The notes beneath the pieces were generated by a model. That model was given only the letters and a program-made list of their open reading frames with translations, had not been told where the DNA came from and ran no database searches. Shown in pieces: positions 8,351 to 17,081 of a DNA stretch of 64,000 nucleotides. Every line of letters begins with the position of its first letter. Position 1 is the first letter of the stretch. Both the position numbers and the translations under genes were made by a program. The stretch is from the NCBI RefSeq assembly GCF_001544915.2, contig NZ_FCOE02000011.1, forward strand, positions 62,001-126,000. Direction: 5' to 3'. This DNA comes from Caballeronia pedi. GTDB taxonomy: Bacteria > Pseudomonadota > Gammaproteobacteria > Burkholderiales > Burkholderiaceae.

Positions 8351-9388
8351 TCAGGCCGTATAAATCCCGCGATACCCGATGAACAGTTCCTCGAACACGA
8401 GGCGCGCGTTGAGCGGATGGTTCTCGACCGCGCGCTGACGCGTGACGGTCTTCATATAGCGCGCGAGCGCGGCGGAATCGGCGCTCTGCGCGCAACGGGC
8501 GAGCGCTTTCGCCGCGCCGGGAAAATAGCGCGGCCGGCCCGCCGTGCGCTCCGCGAGCAGATCATAGAGCCAGCGCTGCAGCCAGCCGAGCACGAGCGGC
8601 ACGGGCACTTTCTGCAAGTTCTCTCCGCACGCGAAGGCATCGCAGTTCGGTCCGGCGGCCAGTTGCGCAAGCGTGAAGTCGCGCAAGGCGCGATGCTCGT
8701 CGTTCGCCAGCGCAAGCGCGGCAAGCGGCGCGCCGCCGGCCTGCGCGAGCAGTCCCGCCGGATCGTCGACGCCTTGCGACGCGAGCCACGCGCTCGCTTC
8801 CTTTTGCGGCGGCACGCTCATCGGCCACTGGCGGCAGCGGCTGATGATGGTCGGCAACAGCCGGTCGACGCGCGCCGACACCAGCAGGAACACGACGCCC
8901 GAAGGCGGTTCCTCGAGCGTCTTCAGGAGCGCATTGGCCGCCGCGACATTGAGCGCCTCCGCCGGATACAGCAGCACGACCCGCAGGCCGCCACGATGCG
9001 AGCCGACGCCGCAGAAATCCAGCAGCGCGCGCACCTGCTCGATCTTTATTTCCTTGCTGGGCGTGCGAGTCTTCTTGCCCTCGTCGCTGTCGGCTTTTTC
9101 GGCTGAATCGGCGGCGTCGGCACTTCCGGCGGCAAGCCCGGCGAGCGCTTCAGGCAGCACCGCGCGGTAATCGGGATGATTGCCTTGCGAAAACCAGAGG
9201 CATGCCGGACACGCGCCGCACGGCTCGTGGTTTGTCGTGGGCGCTTCGCAAAGAAGTCCCTTCGCCAGATGCTGCGCGAACTGAAGCTTGCCGATGCCGG
9301 CCTCTCCGTGCAGCAGCAGCGCATGCGGCCAGTGCGCGCGCAATTGCTGGAGACGTTGCCAGTCATCGGTCTGCCAAGGGTAAATCAT
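8351..9388 (-). CDS. holB: DNA polymerase III subunit delta'
   Basis: The delta' subunit of the clamp loader, 345 residues. It has a P-loop-like GEAGIGK (28-34) lacking the usual Thr, as expected for this non-hydrolysing subunit, a four-Cys zinc module (Cys47, 57, 60, 63), and the SRC arginine-finger motif in IISRCRQ. Residues around 100-125 form a Lys/Asp/Glu-rich insertion in the AAA+ domain. The start is ATG at 9388; the frame extends four codons to a TTG but MIYPWQ is the normal N-terminus. It follows tmk with an 18-nt gap, matching the conserved tmk-holB order. Confidence 0.95.
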   Translation of the reverse strand: MIYPWQTDDWQRLQQLRAHWPHALLLHGEAGIGKLQFAQHLAKGLLCEAPTTNHEPCGACPACLWFSQGNHPDYRAVLPEALAGLAAGSADAADSAEKADSDEGKKTRTPSKEIKIEQVRALLDFCGVGSHRGGLRVVLLYPAEALNVAAANALLKTLEEPPSGVVFLLVSARVDRLLPTIISRCRQWPMSVPPQKEASAWLASQGVDDPAGLLAQAGGAPLAALALANDEHRALRDFTLAQLAAGPNCDAFACGENLQKVPVPLVLGWLQRWLYDLLAERTAGRPRYFPGAAKALARCAQSADSAALARYMKTVTRQRAVENHPLNARLVFEELFIGYRGIYTA

Positions 9389-9406
9389 CGATATTCTCAA
9401 GTTAAA

Positions 9407-10027
9407 TCAGAGGCTTGAGACTACTTCTTCAAGTCTTTCACGAATATCGCCGATGGAACGAGTCGAATCGACGATGAAAAAGCGCTGCGGCGATTCCGCC
9501 GCGCGGCGCAGGTACTCGCTGCGCGTGCGCTCGAAAAACGCGTCCGACTCGCTCTCGAACTTGTCCGGCGCGCGGGCCGCCGAGCGGCGCTCGCTCGCGG
9601 TGTTGGTCGGCACGTCGAAGAGCACGGTCAGATCGGGCTGAAAGCCGCCCTGCACCCAGCGTTCCAGCGCTTCCAGCTTGTCGCGCGGCAGGCCTCGCCC
9701 GCCGCCCTGATACGCGAAGGTCGCGTCCGTGAAACGGTCCGACAGCACCCAGTCGCCACGCGAAAGCGCCGGCTCGATCACCTGCGCCAGATGCTCGCGG
9801 CGCGCGGCGAACATCAGCAGCGCTTCGGTTTCCAGATCCATCGGCTGATTGAGCAGGATGCCGCGCAACGTTTCGCCGAGCGGCGTGCCGCCCGGTTCGC
9901 GTGTCATCACGACCTGATGTCCGCTCTTTTCGAGCTTCGCGGCGAGTTGCTGGCGGAACCAGTCGAGATGCGTGGTCTTGCCCGCGCCGTCGATGCCTTC
10001 GAACGTGATGAACTTGCCGCGCGCCAT
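9407..10027 (-). CDS. tmk: thymidylate kinase
   Basis: Phosphorylates dTMP to dTDP with ATP, a required step in dTTP supply. The 206-residue protein has the P-loop FEGIDGAGKTTHL (residues 9-21), the DRFTDATFAYQGGGRG substrate region and an Arg-containing lid (RRSAARAPDKFE). Length and motifs match bacterial Tmk. Its ATG (10027) follows directly on the mltG TGA stop with no spacing, so the two are probably translationally coupled; holB begins 18 nt after its stop. Confidence 0.97.
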   Translation of the reverse strand: MARGKFITFEGIDGAGKTTHLDWFRQQLAAKLEKSGHQVVMTREPGGTPLGETLRGILLNQPMDLETEALLMFAARREHLAQVIEPALSRGDWVLSDRFTDATFAYQGGGRGLPRDKLEALERWVQGGFQPDLTVLFDVPTNTASERRSAARAPDKFESESDAFFERTRSEYLRRAAESPQRFFIVDSTRSIGDIRERLEEVVSSL

Positions 10028-11038
10028 TCATTGACCCCGGATGTATTTGTCGACGGCCTTGTTGTGGTCGCCCAGATTGTCGGAAAAGATGCTGCTGCCG
10101 TCGCCGCGCGACACGAAATACAGCGCACCGCTCGCGGCGGGATTGAGCGTGGCGTTCAGTGCGGCCACGCCGGGCAGCGCGATCGGCGTCGGCGGCAGGC
10201 CCATGCGCGTGTAGGTATTGTACGGAGTGTCCGTCTGCAGGTCCTTTTTCTTCAGTTTGCCGCCGTAGGCCGGACCGAGACCGTAGATCACGGTCGGATC
10301 GGTCTGCAGCGGCATGCCGATGCGCAGCCGGTTCGCGAACACCGCCGCGACGAGCGGCCGGTCCTGCGGGCGCCCTGTCTCCTTCTCGACGATCGACGCC
10401 ATGATGAGCGCCTCGTAAGGCGTCTTGTAAGGCAGATTCTGGGCGCGCGTGTTCCACGCTTCGGTGAGGCGCGACTGCATCAGCCGGTACGCGCGCTTGT
10501 AGATGGCGAGATCGCTCGTGTCTTTGTCGAAGAGATAGGTATCCGGGAAGAACAGCCCTTCTGCCGACGCCTTGTCGACCTCGGCCGCGCCGATCGCCCG
10601 CAGCAGGTCGGTGTCGGTCATGCCCGCCGTGTCGTGTTTGAGCGCGGGATTGCTGTCCAGTTCGCCGCGCATTTTCTGCAGCGTCCAGCCTTCGATGACG
10701 GTCGCGACATATTCGTTGACGTCGCCGCGCGCGATCTTCTCCAGCACCTCGTAGGGCGTGATGCCGCTCTTGAACGCGTAATTGCCCGACTTCAACTGTG
10801 AGGACAGGCCGAGCACGCGCGTCATCAGCACGAACAGCTCCGGTTCGACCGGCACGCCGCCGCGGTTCAACTGGGCGCTCACGCTGCGCAGGCTGCTGTG
10901 GGGCTTGATGGTGACGTCGAGTTCGGGCGTCGACAGTTCCATGGGCCGATTCGCCCACCAGTACACGCCGCCCGCGACGGCCGCCGCGAGCATCGCGGCG
11001 AACACCGCCGCCACGACGCATTTCTTCAGAAAGGACAT
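10028..11038 (-). CDS. mltG: endolytic murein transglycosylase MltG
   Basis: MltG cleaves nascent glycan strands and sets their length. The 336-residue protein has one N-terminal membrane helix (about residues 9-28) and a YceG-like domain in the periplasm with the catalytic Glu in ASIVEKETG, followed by FANRLRIGMPLQTDPTVIYG. The ATG at 11038 (MSFLKK) is preferred to the GTG three codons upstream, although neither has a clear ribosome site. It heads the mltG-tmk-holB-tatD group, the same order as in E. coli, and is divergent from ygfZ with 115 nt between. Confidence 0.95.
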   Translation of the reverse strand: MSFLKKCVVAAVFAAMLAAAVAGGVYWWANRPMELSTPELDVTIKPHSSLRSVSAQLNRGGVPVEPELFVLMTRVLGLSSQLKSGNYAFKSGITPYEVLEKIARGDVNEYVATVIEGWTLQKMRGELDSNPALKHDTAGMTDTDLLRAIGAAEVDKASAEGLFFPDTYLFDKDTSDLAIYKRAYRLMQSRLTEAWNTRAQNLPYKTPYEALIMASIVEKETGRPQDRPLVAAVFANRLRIGMPLQTDPTVIYGLGPAYGGKLKKKDLQTDTPYNTYTRMGLPPTPIALPGVAALNATLNPAASGALYFVSRGDGSSIFSDNLGDHNKAVDKYIRGQ

Positions 11039-11153
11039 GCGAAACACGCTTGAGATAAGACCAATATAATAACTTGCCGCCTGCGTCAGAGTCGCTTTCG
11101 CCGACCCGAGCCCAAACGATAGGATTGACAGCCGCCCACCTCATGCTCATTTC

Positions 11154-12140
11154 ATGAATTCCCAGACCACAGCTCTCGCCGCCTCCGATTACGAATCCGT
11201 CAAGACCGCGGGCGTCTACATGCCGCTTACACAGTTCGGCGTGATCGACGTCAGGGGCGAGGACGCCGCCTCTTTCCTGCATAACCAGGTCACGAACGAT
11301 GTCCAGCATCTCGATGCCTCCACCGCGCGCCTCGCGGGCTACTGCTCGCCGAAGGGCCGCCTGCTCGGCTCGTTCCTGATGTGGCGCACGGCGGACGCGG
11401 TGCGCCTCTTGATCGCGCGGGACGTGCAGGCCGCCGTGCAGAAACGCCTTTCGATGTTCGTGCTGCGCTCGAAGGCGAAACTCACCGACGCGACGCCCGA
11501 AGTGGCGGCGGTCGGCTTCGCCGGCGATGTGCGCGCGGCGCTTTCCGGCATCTTCGATGCGCTTCCCGACGGCGTGCACGTCAAGGTGGAAGGCCCGCAT
11601 GGCTCGCTGATCCGCGTGCCGGACGCGGCGCATCGTCCGCGCTTTCTGTGGGTCGGCCCGAAAGCCGATGTCGAGGCGCAACTCGCGAAACTCGATGAAA
11701 AACTGCAACGCGCGCCCGAAACGATGTGGGACTGGCTCGATATCCACGCGGGCGAGCCGCGCATCACGCACGCGACGGTCGAGCAGTTCGTCCCGCAGAT
11801 GGTGAACTTCGACGTGCTCGGCGCGGTGAACTTCAGGAAGGGCTGCTATCCGGGACAGGAGATCGTCGCGCGCAGCCAGTATCGCGGCACGATCAAGCGG
11901 CGCACGGCGCTCGCGCACGTCGAAGCGGCGGCGCCCGGTGCGGAACTCTTTCATTCCGACGATCCCGGCCAGCCGTGCGGACTCGTCGTCAACGTGGCGC
12001 CCGCGGAGCATGGCGGCGTCGACTGTCTGGTCGAGATCAAGCTCGCCGCGCTCGACAACGGCTCGGTGCACGTCGGTTCCGCCGAAGGCCCGGCGCTCAC
12101 CTTCGTGCCGCTGCCCTACGCGTTTCCCGTCGATGCCTGA
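11154..12140 (+). CDS. ygfZ: YgfZ/CAF17-type folate-binding protein
   Basis: A 328-residue GcvT-like protein that helps maintain or assemble certain 4Fe-4S enzymes in the cytosol with a folate cofactor. The family signature K-G-C-Y-x-G-Q-E is present as KGCYPGQEIVARSQYRG, including its conserved Cys; the N-terminal HNQVTNDV region is also typical. The start at 11154 has no strong ribosome site, but MNSQTTALAASDYESV leads correctly into the domain. It is followed after 12 nt by the NRDE gene and is divergent from mltG, as in many Burkholderiales. Confidence 0.92.
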   Translation: MNSQTTALAASDYESVKTAGVYMPLTQFGVIDVRGEDAASFLHNQVTNDVQHLDASTARLAGYCSPKGRLLGSFLMWRTADAVRLLIARDVQAAVQKRLSMFVLRSKAKLTDATPEVAAVGFAGDVRAALSGIFDALPDGVHVKVEGPHGSLIRVPDAAHRPRFLWVGPKADVEAQLAKLDEKLQRAPETMWDWLDIHAGEPRITHATVEQFVPQMVNFDVLGAVNFRKGCYPGQEIVARSQYRGTIKRRTALAHVEAAAPGAELFHSDDPGQPCGLVVNVAPAEHGGVDCLVEIKLAALDNGSVHVGSAEGPALTFVPLPYAFPVDA

Positions 12141-12152
12141 GGCCGCACGCGC

Positions 12153-12971
12153 ATGTGTCTGATCGTCTTCGACTGGCAGCCCACGGCTTCGCACGACGAC
12201 GGCCGCGCCTTGCTGACGCTCTCGGCCAACCGCGACGAATTCTTTCGCCGCGATGCCGAGCCGATGCACTGGTGGACCGATGCCCCCGGCGTGCTCGCCG
12301 GCCGCGATCTGACGGGCGGCGGAACGTGGCTCGGCGTCTCGCGCGACGGCCGCTTCGCCGCGCTGACGAACTATCGCGCGCCGGATGACATGAAGCCGAA
12401 CGCGCCGACGCGCGGCACGCTCGTGAGCGCGTTTCTAGCGGGCGAGCGCATTGCGCCGCTCGATTATCTGCATGGCGTGGCGCAAGACGGACATCGCTAC
12501 AACGGCTTCAACCTGCTGTGCGGAGACTTTATGCGCCGCGAACTCGGCTGGTACGGCAATCGCGCCGATTCGCCGCCCGCCCTGCTCGACGCGGGCGTGC
12601 ACGGTTTATCGAACAGCCTGTTGAACACGCCGTGGCCGAAACTCGTCGCGCAGCGCGAGGCCTTGTGCGATCTGATTCATGCCGATGAACGCCCGTCGCT
12701 CGATGTGCTGATCGAGACCCTGCGCGATCCGCGCATCGCGAACGACGAGCATCTGCCATCGACGGGAATTTCGATCGAGCGTGAGCGCGTGCTGTCGGCG
12801 GCGTTCATCGAAACGCCGGAGTACGGGACGCGCAGCACGACGGCGCTGCGCGTGAGTCCGTCGGCGCAAGGGTTGTCGCTGGACATCAAGGAGCGCAGCG
12901 ACGATGACGGTTCGCATCGCATCGTGCGGCCCGGAGCGTTCGAGCGGGCGTTTGCATTCGGGATTGCGTGA
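12153..12971 (+). CDS. NRDE-family protein
   Basis: A 272-residue protein that starts MCLIVFDWQ and carries the family-naming motif in SANRDEFFRR, followed by WTDAPGVLAGRDLTGGGTWLG and ALTNYR. The exposed Cys2 and the fold relate it to N-terminal nucleophile hydrolases; the eukaryotic member TANGO2 is linked to haem or lipid metabolism, but no bacterial activity is firmly established. It sits 12 nt after ygfZ in the same orientation, so is likely co-transcribed. Its TGA (12969-12971) is immediately followed by the stop of a minus-strand gene. Confidence 0.85.
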   Translation: MCLIVFDWQPTASHDDGRALLTLSANRDEFFRRDAEPMHWWTDAPGVLAGRDLTGGGTWLGVSRDGRFAALTNYRAPDDMKPNAPTRGTLVSAFLAGERIAPLDYLHGVAQDGHRYNGFNLLCGDFMRRELGWYGNRADSPPALLDAGVHGLSNSLLNTPWPKLVAQREALCDLIHADERPSLDVLIETLRDPRIANDEHLPSTGISIERERVLSAAFIETPEYGTRSTTALRVSPSAQGLSLDIKERSDDDGSHRIVRPGAFERAFAFGIA

Positions 12972-13241
12972 TCAGCGTTTTCGTAGCGCCAGACACAAGG
13001 ACGCGAAGATGACCAGCAGCGCGAAGGCATCGACCGCCGCGAGGATGGGTAGCGGATCGGTCCATTTGTCCATGTTCGTCGTGCGCGCGTAGTACGGCGG
13101 ACCGTCGCCGTACGCTTCGTTCAGACTGAACAGGTTGAATGCGCCGACGAGCACGGCGATGACGAGCAAGGCCGCGTAGCTCGAACGACGTAACATTCTG
13201 ATATGCACAGGAAAACCGGATCGAATGGCAAGGGTCGCCAT
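12972..13241 (-). CDS. small two-helix membrane protein, unknown function
   Basis: An 89-residue protein that I do not recognise. It has two membrane segments (about 21-42, YAALLVIAVLVGAFNLF, and 66-86, LAAVDAFALLVIFASLCLAL) joined by a polar loop with PPYYARTTNM. The start may be 13241 or the ATG at 13196 (MLRRSSY); neither has a good ribosome site and the shorter form fits a normal membrane N-terminus. It converges with the NRDE gene, the two stop codons being directly adjacent. Confidence 0.6.
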   Translation of the reverse strand: MATLAIRSGFPVHIRMLRRSSYAALLVIAVLVGAFNLFSLNEAYGDGPPYYARTTNMDKWTDPLPILAAVDAFALLVIFASLCLALRKR

Positions 13242-13303
13242 TTAACGATCCAGCGCGGATTCTGTGCAGGGGAGAATTCGGATTTTCGTCTGCCTTCCGG
13301 CAA

Positions 13304-14278
13304 CTACACGCTGTCGAACGCCGCGCGCAACGCCTTCACCGCTTCCGCATGCGCCTCGGCGACTTCCGGCACGAAACCGCCCATCTTGAAGAACTCGTGA
13401 ATCATGCCTTCGTAGCGCATGAGCGTGACCGGCACGCCCGCTTCTTCAAGTTTGGCCGCAAACGCGATGTCCTCGTCATAGAGCGGATCGTGATCCGCCG
13501 CCGCGATCCACGCCGGCGCGACGCCCTTGAATTCGGGCACGCCGCCCGCCGCGTCGAGCGGTGCGAAGCGCCAGTCGTCGCGGTCGCGGTCATCGCGCAA
13601 ATACTGCGCGAAGAACCACTGGATCGTTTCGCCCGACAGCAAATATCCCTCTGCGAGCCGCGCATGCGACGCGCTCTGCTGCCACGCGCTCGTACCCGGA
13701 TAGATCAGCAGTTGCAGCCGCAAATCGATGCCCGCGTCGCGCGCGAGCACCGCGCACACGATCGCGAGCGTGCCGCCCGCGCTGTCGCCGCCGATCGCGA
13801 GCCGCGCCGGATCGATGCCGAGCGTCGGCGCTTCGCGCGCGAGCCATTGCAGCGCGTCGAATGCGTCGTTGACCGCGACGGGAAACCGGTGCTCGGGCGC
13901 CAGTCGATAATCGACCGATACGACCGCGCAGCCCGCGTCATGCGCGAGCTTGCGGCACAGCGCGTCATGCGTCGCCACGCTGCCGACCGTGAAGCCGCCG
14001 CCATGCAGATACAGCAGCGCCGCAGAAGGCGCGGCCCAGCCCGGTTCGACCGGAAAATACACGCGCACGCCGATGCTCGCGCCATCGCGCGTCGGCACGC
14101 GCAGGTCTTCGATGTTGTGCATCGGCAGCGGCGCGATATCGAGAATCTGCGCGCTCATCGCGTAGGCGGCGCGCGCCTGCTGCGGCGTGAGCGTGTGATA
14201 CGGCGGTCGATTGGCGCGCGCGACCATCTCCAGGATTTGCGCGATCTTCGGATTGAGCGGCATCGGCGGAAAAAGCAT
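13304..14278 (-). CDS. alpha/beta hydrolase of the hormone-sensitive-lipase family
   Basis: A 324-residue esterase. The oxyanion-hole motif HGGG is at 92-95 (LYLHGGGFTVGS), the nucleophile elbow GDSAGG has Ser166, and the acid and base are in ADHDPLYDED and MIHEFFKM. This is the HSL (family IV) pattern; such enzymes hydrolyse short-chain esters in the cytosol. The ATG at 14278 is used; a TTG one codon upstream is less likely. It is the most downstream gene of the minus-strand lipid block (35 nt after the SDR), so a role in releasing acids for that pathway is plausible but unproven. Confidence 0.9.
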   Translation of the reverse strand: MLFPPMPLNPKIAQILEMVARANRPPYHTLTPQQARAAYAMSAQILDIAPLPMHNIEDLRVPTRDGASIGVRVYFPVEPGWAAPSAALLYLHGGGFTVGSVATHDALCRKLAHDAGCAVVSVDYRLAPEHRFPVAVNDAFDALQWLAREAPTLGIDPARLAIGGDSAGGTLAIVCAVLARDAGIDLRLQLLIYPGTSAWQQSASHARLAEGYLLSGETIQWFFAQYLRDDRDRDDWRFAPLDAAGGVPEFKGVAPAWIAAADHDPLYDEDIAFAAKLEEAGVPVTLMRYEGMIHEFFKMGGFVPEVAEAHAEAVKALRAAFDSV

Positions 14279-14313
14279 CAAAGGGACACGATGATGCCAT
14301 GAAGCACGGCCGC

Positions 14314-15174
14314 CTAGCGCGGCTGCTTCAGCGACATCGGATCGGTCGGATTGCGCAGTTGCGCGATATCGTCGAGCCGCAATTGCACCGACGGCATGAT
14401 GTTCGGATGCGTGATGACATAGAAGCGCCGCTCGCGCACCGCGTCGAAGGTCAGTTCGGCGATATCGCGCGCCGAGAGCTTGCCGCCCTCCACCGCTCTG
14501 GTCAGTTGCCGCGCCGCGAGCTTTTGCGACGCGGTATAGGGCGTCGCGTTGGCGAGCGCTTCAGGCCGCGAGCGTTCGGCATCCGCGATCCCAGTCGGCA
14601 CGAACGCGGGACACAGCAGCGACACCCCGACCAGCGACGCCCCCGCGAGCCGCAAGTCATGATGCAGCGTCTCCGTCAGCGCGACGACCGCGTGCTTCGA
14701 CGCGTTGTACACGCCCATCGCGGGCGCGGCGAGCAGGCCCGCCACCGACGCCGTATTGACGATATGCGCCGGCTCGTTCTGTTTCAGCATGATCGGCACG
14801 AACGCGCGCAAGCCGTTCGCTACGCCCATCACGTTCACGCCGAAGACCCATTGCCAGTCGTTCGCGCTGTTCTCCCACACGAAGCCGCCCGCGCCGACGC
14901 CCGCGTTGTTGAAGAGCAGATGCGCGCCGCCATACGTATCGAGCGATGCGCGCGCGAGCGCCTCGACCTGAGCGGCGTCCGACACGTCCGTGGTAACGCC
15001 GATCGCATCGCCGCCCTCCGCGCGCACCGCTTCTACGGTCGCCGCGAGTCCGGCGGTGTCGAGATCGGCGAGCACGAGCTTCATGCCGAGCGCCGCGCCT
15101 TGCTTCGCGAACTCGCGACCGAATCCGCTGCCCGCGCCGGTGATGACGCCAACCTTGCCTTCGAAACGATCCAC
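14314..15174 (-). CDS. short-chain dehydrogenase/reductase
   Basis: A 286-residue classical SDR: TGAGSGFG cofactor loop (12-19), NNAG, a Ser in NTASVAG and the YNASK catalytic Tyr/Lys pair. The acidic residue at the end of beta-2 (LADLD) suggests NAD rather than NADP. The substrate is not readable. The start is GTG at 15174, with AAGGAA a few bases upstream and the standard N-terminus (V/M)DRFEGKVGVITG; the frame remains open far upstream in a non-homologous Arg-rich reading. It lies 17 nt after the enone-type reductase gene and is probably in the same operon. Confidence 0.9.
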   Translation of the reverse strand: MDRFEGKVGVITGAGSGFGREFAKQGAALGMKLVLADLDTAGLAATVEAVRAEGGDAIGVTTDVSDAAQVEALARASLDTYGGAHLLFNNAGVGAGGFVWENSANDWQWVFGVNVMGVANGLRAFVPIMLKQNEPAHIVNTASVAGLLAAPAMGVYNASKHAVVALTETLHHDLRLAGASLVGVSLLCPAFVPTGIADAERSRPEALANATPYTASQKLAARQLTRAVEGGKLSARDIAELTFDAVRERRFYVITHPNIMPSVQLRLDDIAQLRNPTDPMSLKQPR

Positions 15175-15191
15175 GTGGCGTTCCTTCGTTA

Positions 15192-16196
15192 TCAGACGAG
15201 CTTCACCAGTTGCTTGCCGAAGTTCTTCCCGCGCAAGAGCCCGAGGAACGCTTCGGGCGCATTCTCGAGCCCTTCGGCGATGCTCTCCCGAAAATGCAGC
15301 TTCTTCGAGACGACGCGCTCGCTGAGCTCCTTCAGCGCTTGCGGCCAGATATCCAGATGCTCGTAGACGATGAAGCCCTGCAGCTTGAGCCGCTGCGTGA
15401 GAATGAGCCGGGGCGCGTCCATCGGCAGCGGTTTGCCGTCGTAGCCCGAGATCATGCCGCACACCGCGACGCGCCCGAACGCTTTCATGCGCGCGAGCAC
15501 CGCATTGAGCACTTCGCCGCCGACATTCTCGAAGTAGCCATCGATGCCATTGGGCGTCGCGGCCTTCAGATCCTCGTACAGCTTGCCCGCCTTGTAGTCG
15601 ACGCACGCGTCGAAACCGAGCGTCTCGACGACATAGCGGCACTTCTCCGCCCCGCCCGCGATGCCCACCGCGCGGCAGCCGGCCGCCTTCGCCAGTTGCC
15701 CGACGACGCTGCCCACCGCGCCGCTCGCCGCCGACACGACGACCGTCTCGCCCGCCTTCGGCTCGATGATGCCGTTCAGGCCGTACCACGCCGTGACGCC
15801 TGGCATGCCGAGCGCGCCGAGATAGGCGGACAGCGGCACTTGCGACGCATCGACCTTGTTCAAACCCTTGCCATCGGATGTGCCGTATTCCTGCCAGCCG
15901 AGCACGCCGACGACGCTATCGCCCGTCTTGAACGCCGGATTGCGCGATTCGGCCACGACGCCCACCGTGCCGCCGATCATCACTTCGTTGAGCGGCTGCG
16001 GCGCGGCGTACGATTTCGCGTCGTCCATGCGGCCGCGCATGTACGGATCGAGCGAAAGATAGTGATTGCGCACGCGCACTTCGCCGTCCTGAAGCGGGGT
16101 GAGCGGCATCTCGACCAGCCTGAAGTTCGACACCGACGCCTCGCCTTGCGGGCGCGACACGAGCCATATCTGGCGATTGATCTGTGCATCTGCCAT
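15192..16196 (-). CDS. zinc-independent NADP-dependent oxidoreductase (CurA/MDR type)
   Basis: A 334-residue medium-chain dehydrogenase/reductase without the zinc ligands of alcohol dehydrogenases. Recognisable blocks are YLSLDPYMRGRM near residue 46, PGVTAWYGL, and the nucleotide loop AASGAVGSVVGQLAKAAG, which together match the CurA/leukotriene-B4-dehydrogenase group that reduces conjugated C=C bonds next to a carbonyl. It is cytosolic. The start MADAQINRQIW is preceded by GGAGAA. It is flanked by the SDR (17 nt) and a thioesterase (25 nt) in the same direction. Confidence 0.9.
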   Translation of the reverse strand: MADAQINRQIWLVSRPQGEASVSNFRLVEMPLTPLQDGEVRVRNHYLSLDPYMRGRMDDAKSYAAPQPLNEVMIGGTVGVVAESRNPAFKTGDSVVGVLGWQEYGTSDGKGLNKVDASQVPLSAYLGALGMPGVTAWYGLNGIIEPKAGETVVVSAASGAVGSVVGQLAKAAGCRAVGIAGGAEKCRYVVETLGFDACVDYKAGKLYEDLKAATPNGIDGYFENVGGEVLNAVLARMKAFGRVAVCGMISGYDGKPLPMDAPRLILTQRLKLQGFIVYEHLDIWPQALKELSERVVSKKLHFRESIAEGLENAPEAFLGLLRGKNFGKQLVKLV

Positions 16197-16221
16197 GCGA
16201 ATTCTCCTTCGCGAGTTGAGT

Positions 16222-16701
16222 TCAGGCGTCGCTCGGTCCCGGCGTCGCCTTCGGATCGGAGCGCATCTTCTGCCGGACGATGTCGCGCCCGACCGCGAGC
16301 CGCTTCATGTACTTGAACGTGCCGAGCGCCTTCGCGACGAAATGGCCTTCGCTGTCACGGATCTCGCCTTCGCAATAGGCCATCGTCGTCGAGCGATGCA
16401 GCACGCGGCCATAACCGCGCAATTCACCGCGCCCCGGCTGCATGAAGTTGACTTTCATCTCGACAGTGACAACGCCGATGCCATCGCCCGCGACGCTGCG
16501 CGCGGCGAGCGCGAGCGCGGCGTCGAGCAGCGTCATCGTGACGCCGCCGTGCGCGATGCCCCAAGTGTTGAGGTGCGTTTCCTGAAGCGGCATGCGTACT
16601 TCGCTTTCGCCGTCGGCGGCCTTGACGAGCTGCACGCCGAGCGCGTCGATGAACGGACTTTCGATGGAGACGTTGCTCGCCGGCTTATCGGAAGAGGACA
16701 T
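16222..16701 (-). CDS. PaaI-type hotdog-fold thioesterase
   Basis: A 159-residue single hotdog domain with the helix motif WGIAHGGVTMTLLDAALALA, whose HGG plus Asp are typical of PaaI/YigI acyl-CoA thioesterases. It would release free acid from an acyl- or aryl-CoA in the cytosol, consistent with its place in a beta-oxidation neighbourhood. The ATG at 16701 is chosen to give MSSSDKP; the upstream nine-residue extension is Arg-rich. Only 5 nt separate the preceding gene's stop (16707) from this start, so the two are probably co-translated. Confidence 0.88.
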   Translation of the reverse strand: MSSSDKPASNVSIESPFIDALGVQLVKAADGESEVRMPLQETHLNTWGIAHGGVTMTLLDAALALAARSVAGDGIGVVTVEMKVNFMQPGRGELRGYGRVLHRSTTMAYCEGEIRDSEGHFVAKALGTFKYMKRLAVGRDIVRQKMRSDPKATPGPSDA

Positions 16702-16706
16702 CGCGC

Positions 16707-17009
16707 TCACACTTCGTAGTCGACGCATTGACGCTCTTCGCGCACCGCCGCGACGAAATCCTTCAGCGCCAGATGCTTCGGATGAACCTGATAGGCTTCG
16801 AGCGCGGCTTTGTCGTCGAAGTCTGACACGAGCACGACGTCATACGTGCAATCGAAACCCGGCTGCGCGGTGCCGACTTCGAAATGCCCTTGCCCCTTCA
16901 CGATGCTGCGGCAGGTTTCGAGTTTCGCCTTCAGCTTTTGGGCATTCTCGGCGCGGCTCGCGCCCTCGGCGTTTTCCTTCAGCTTCCACATGACGATGTG
17001 ACGTAGCAC
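16707..17009 (-). CDS. Dabb-domain (stress-responsive alpha-beta barrel) protein
   Basis: A 100-residue ferredoxin-like dimeric alpha-beta barrel. The N-terminus (M)LRHIVMWKLKE, the central PGFDCTYDVVLVSDFDD and the C-terminal YQVHPKHLALKDFV are the standard Dabb pattern; the family includes small enzymes and proteins of unknown function. The start is GTG at 17009, supported by AGGAG 7 nt upstream; the long upstream open frame is not homologous. It lies between the thioesterase and the thiolase (72-nt gap), so may belong to the lipid block. Confidence 0.88.
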   Translation of the reverse strand: MLRHIVMWKLKENAEGASRAENAQKLKAKLETCRSIVKGQGHFEVGTAQPGFDCTYDVVLVSDFDDKAALEAYQVHPKHLALKDFVAAVREERQCVDYEV

Positions 17010-17081
17010 GGCGACTCCTGTTTTCGAACGAGAACTGAAGCGTAGCAAAAATCGCCGTGCGCCGAACAACGCGCGCAACCG

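Noticed and set aside
9438..12269. A 943-codon minus-strand frame over tmk, mltG and ygfZ
   Set aside because: It runs out of frame across three conserved genes; Arg-rich and without domains.
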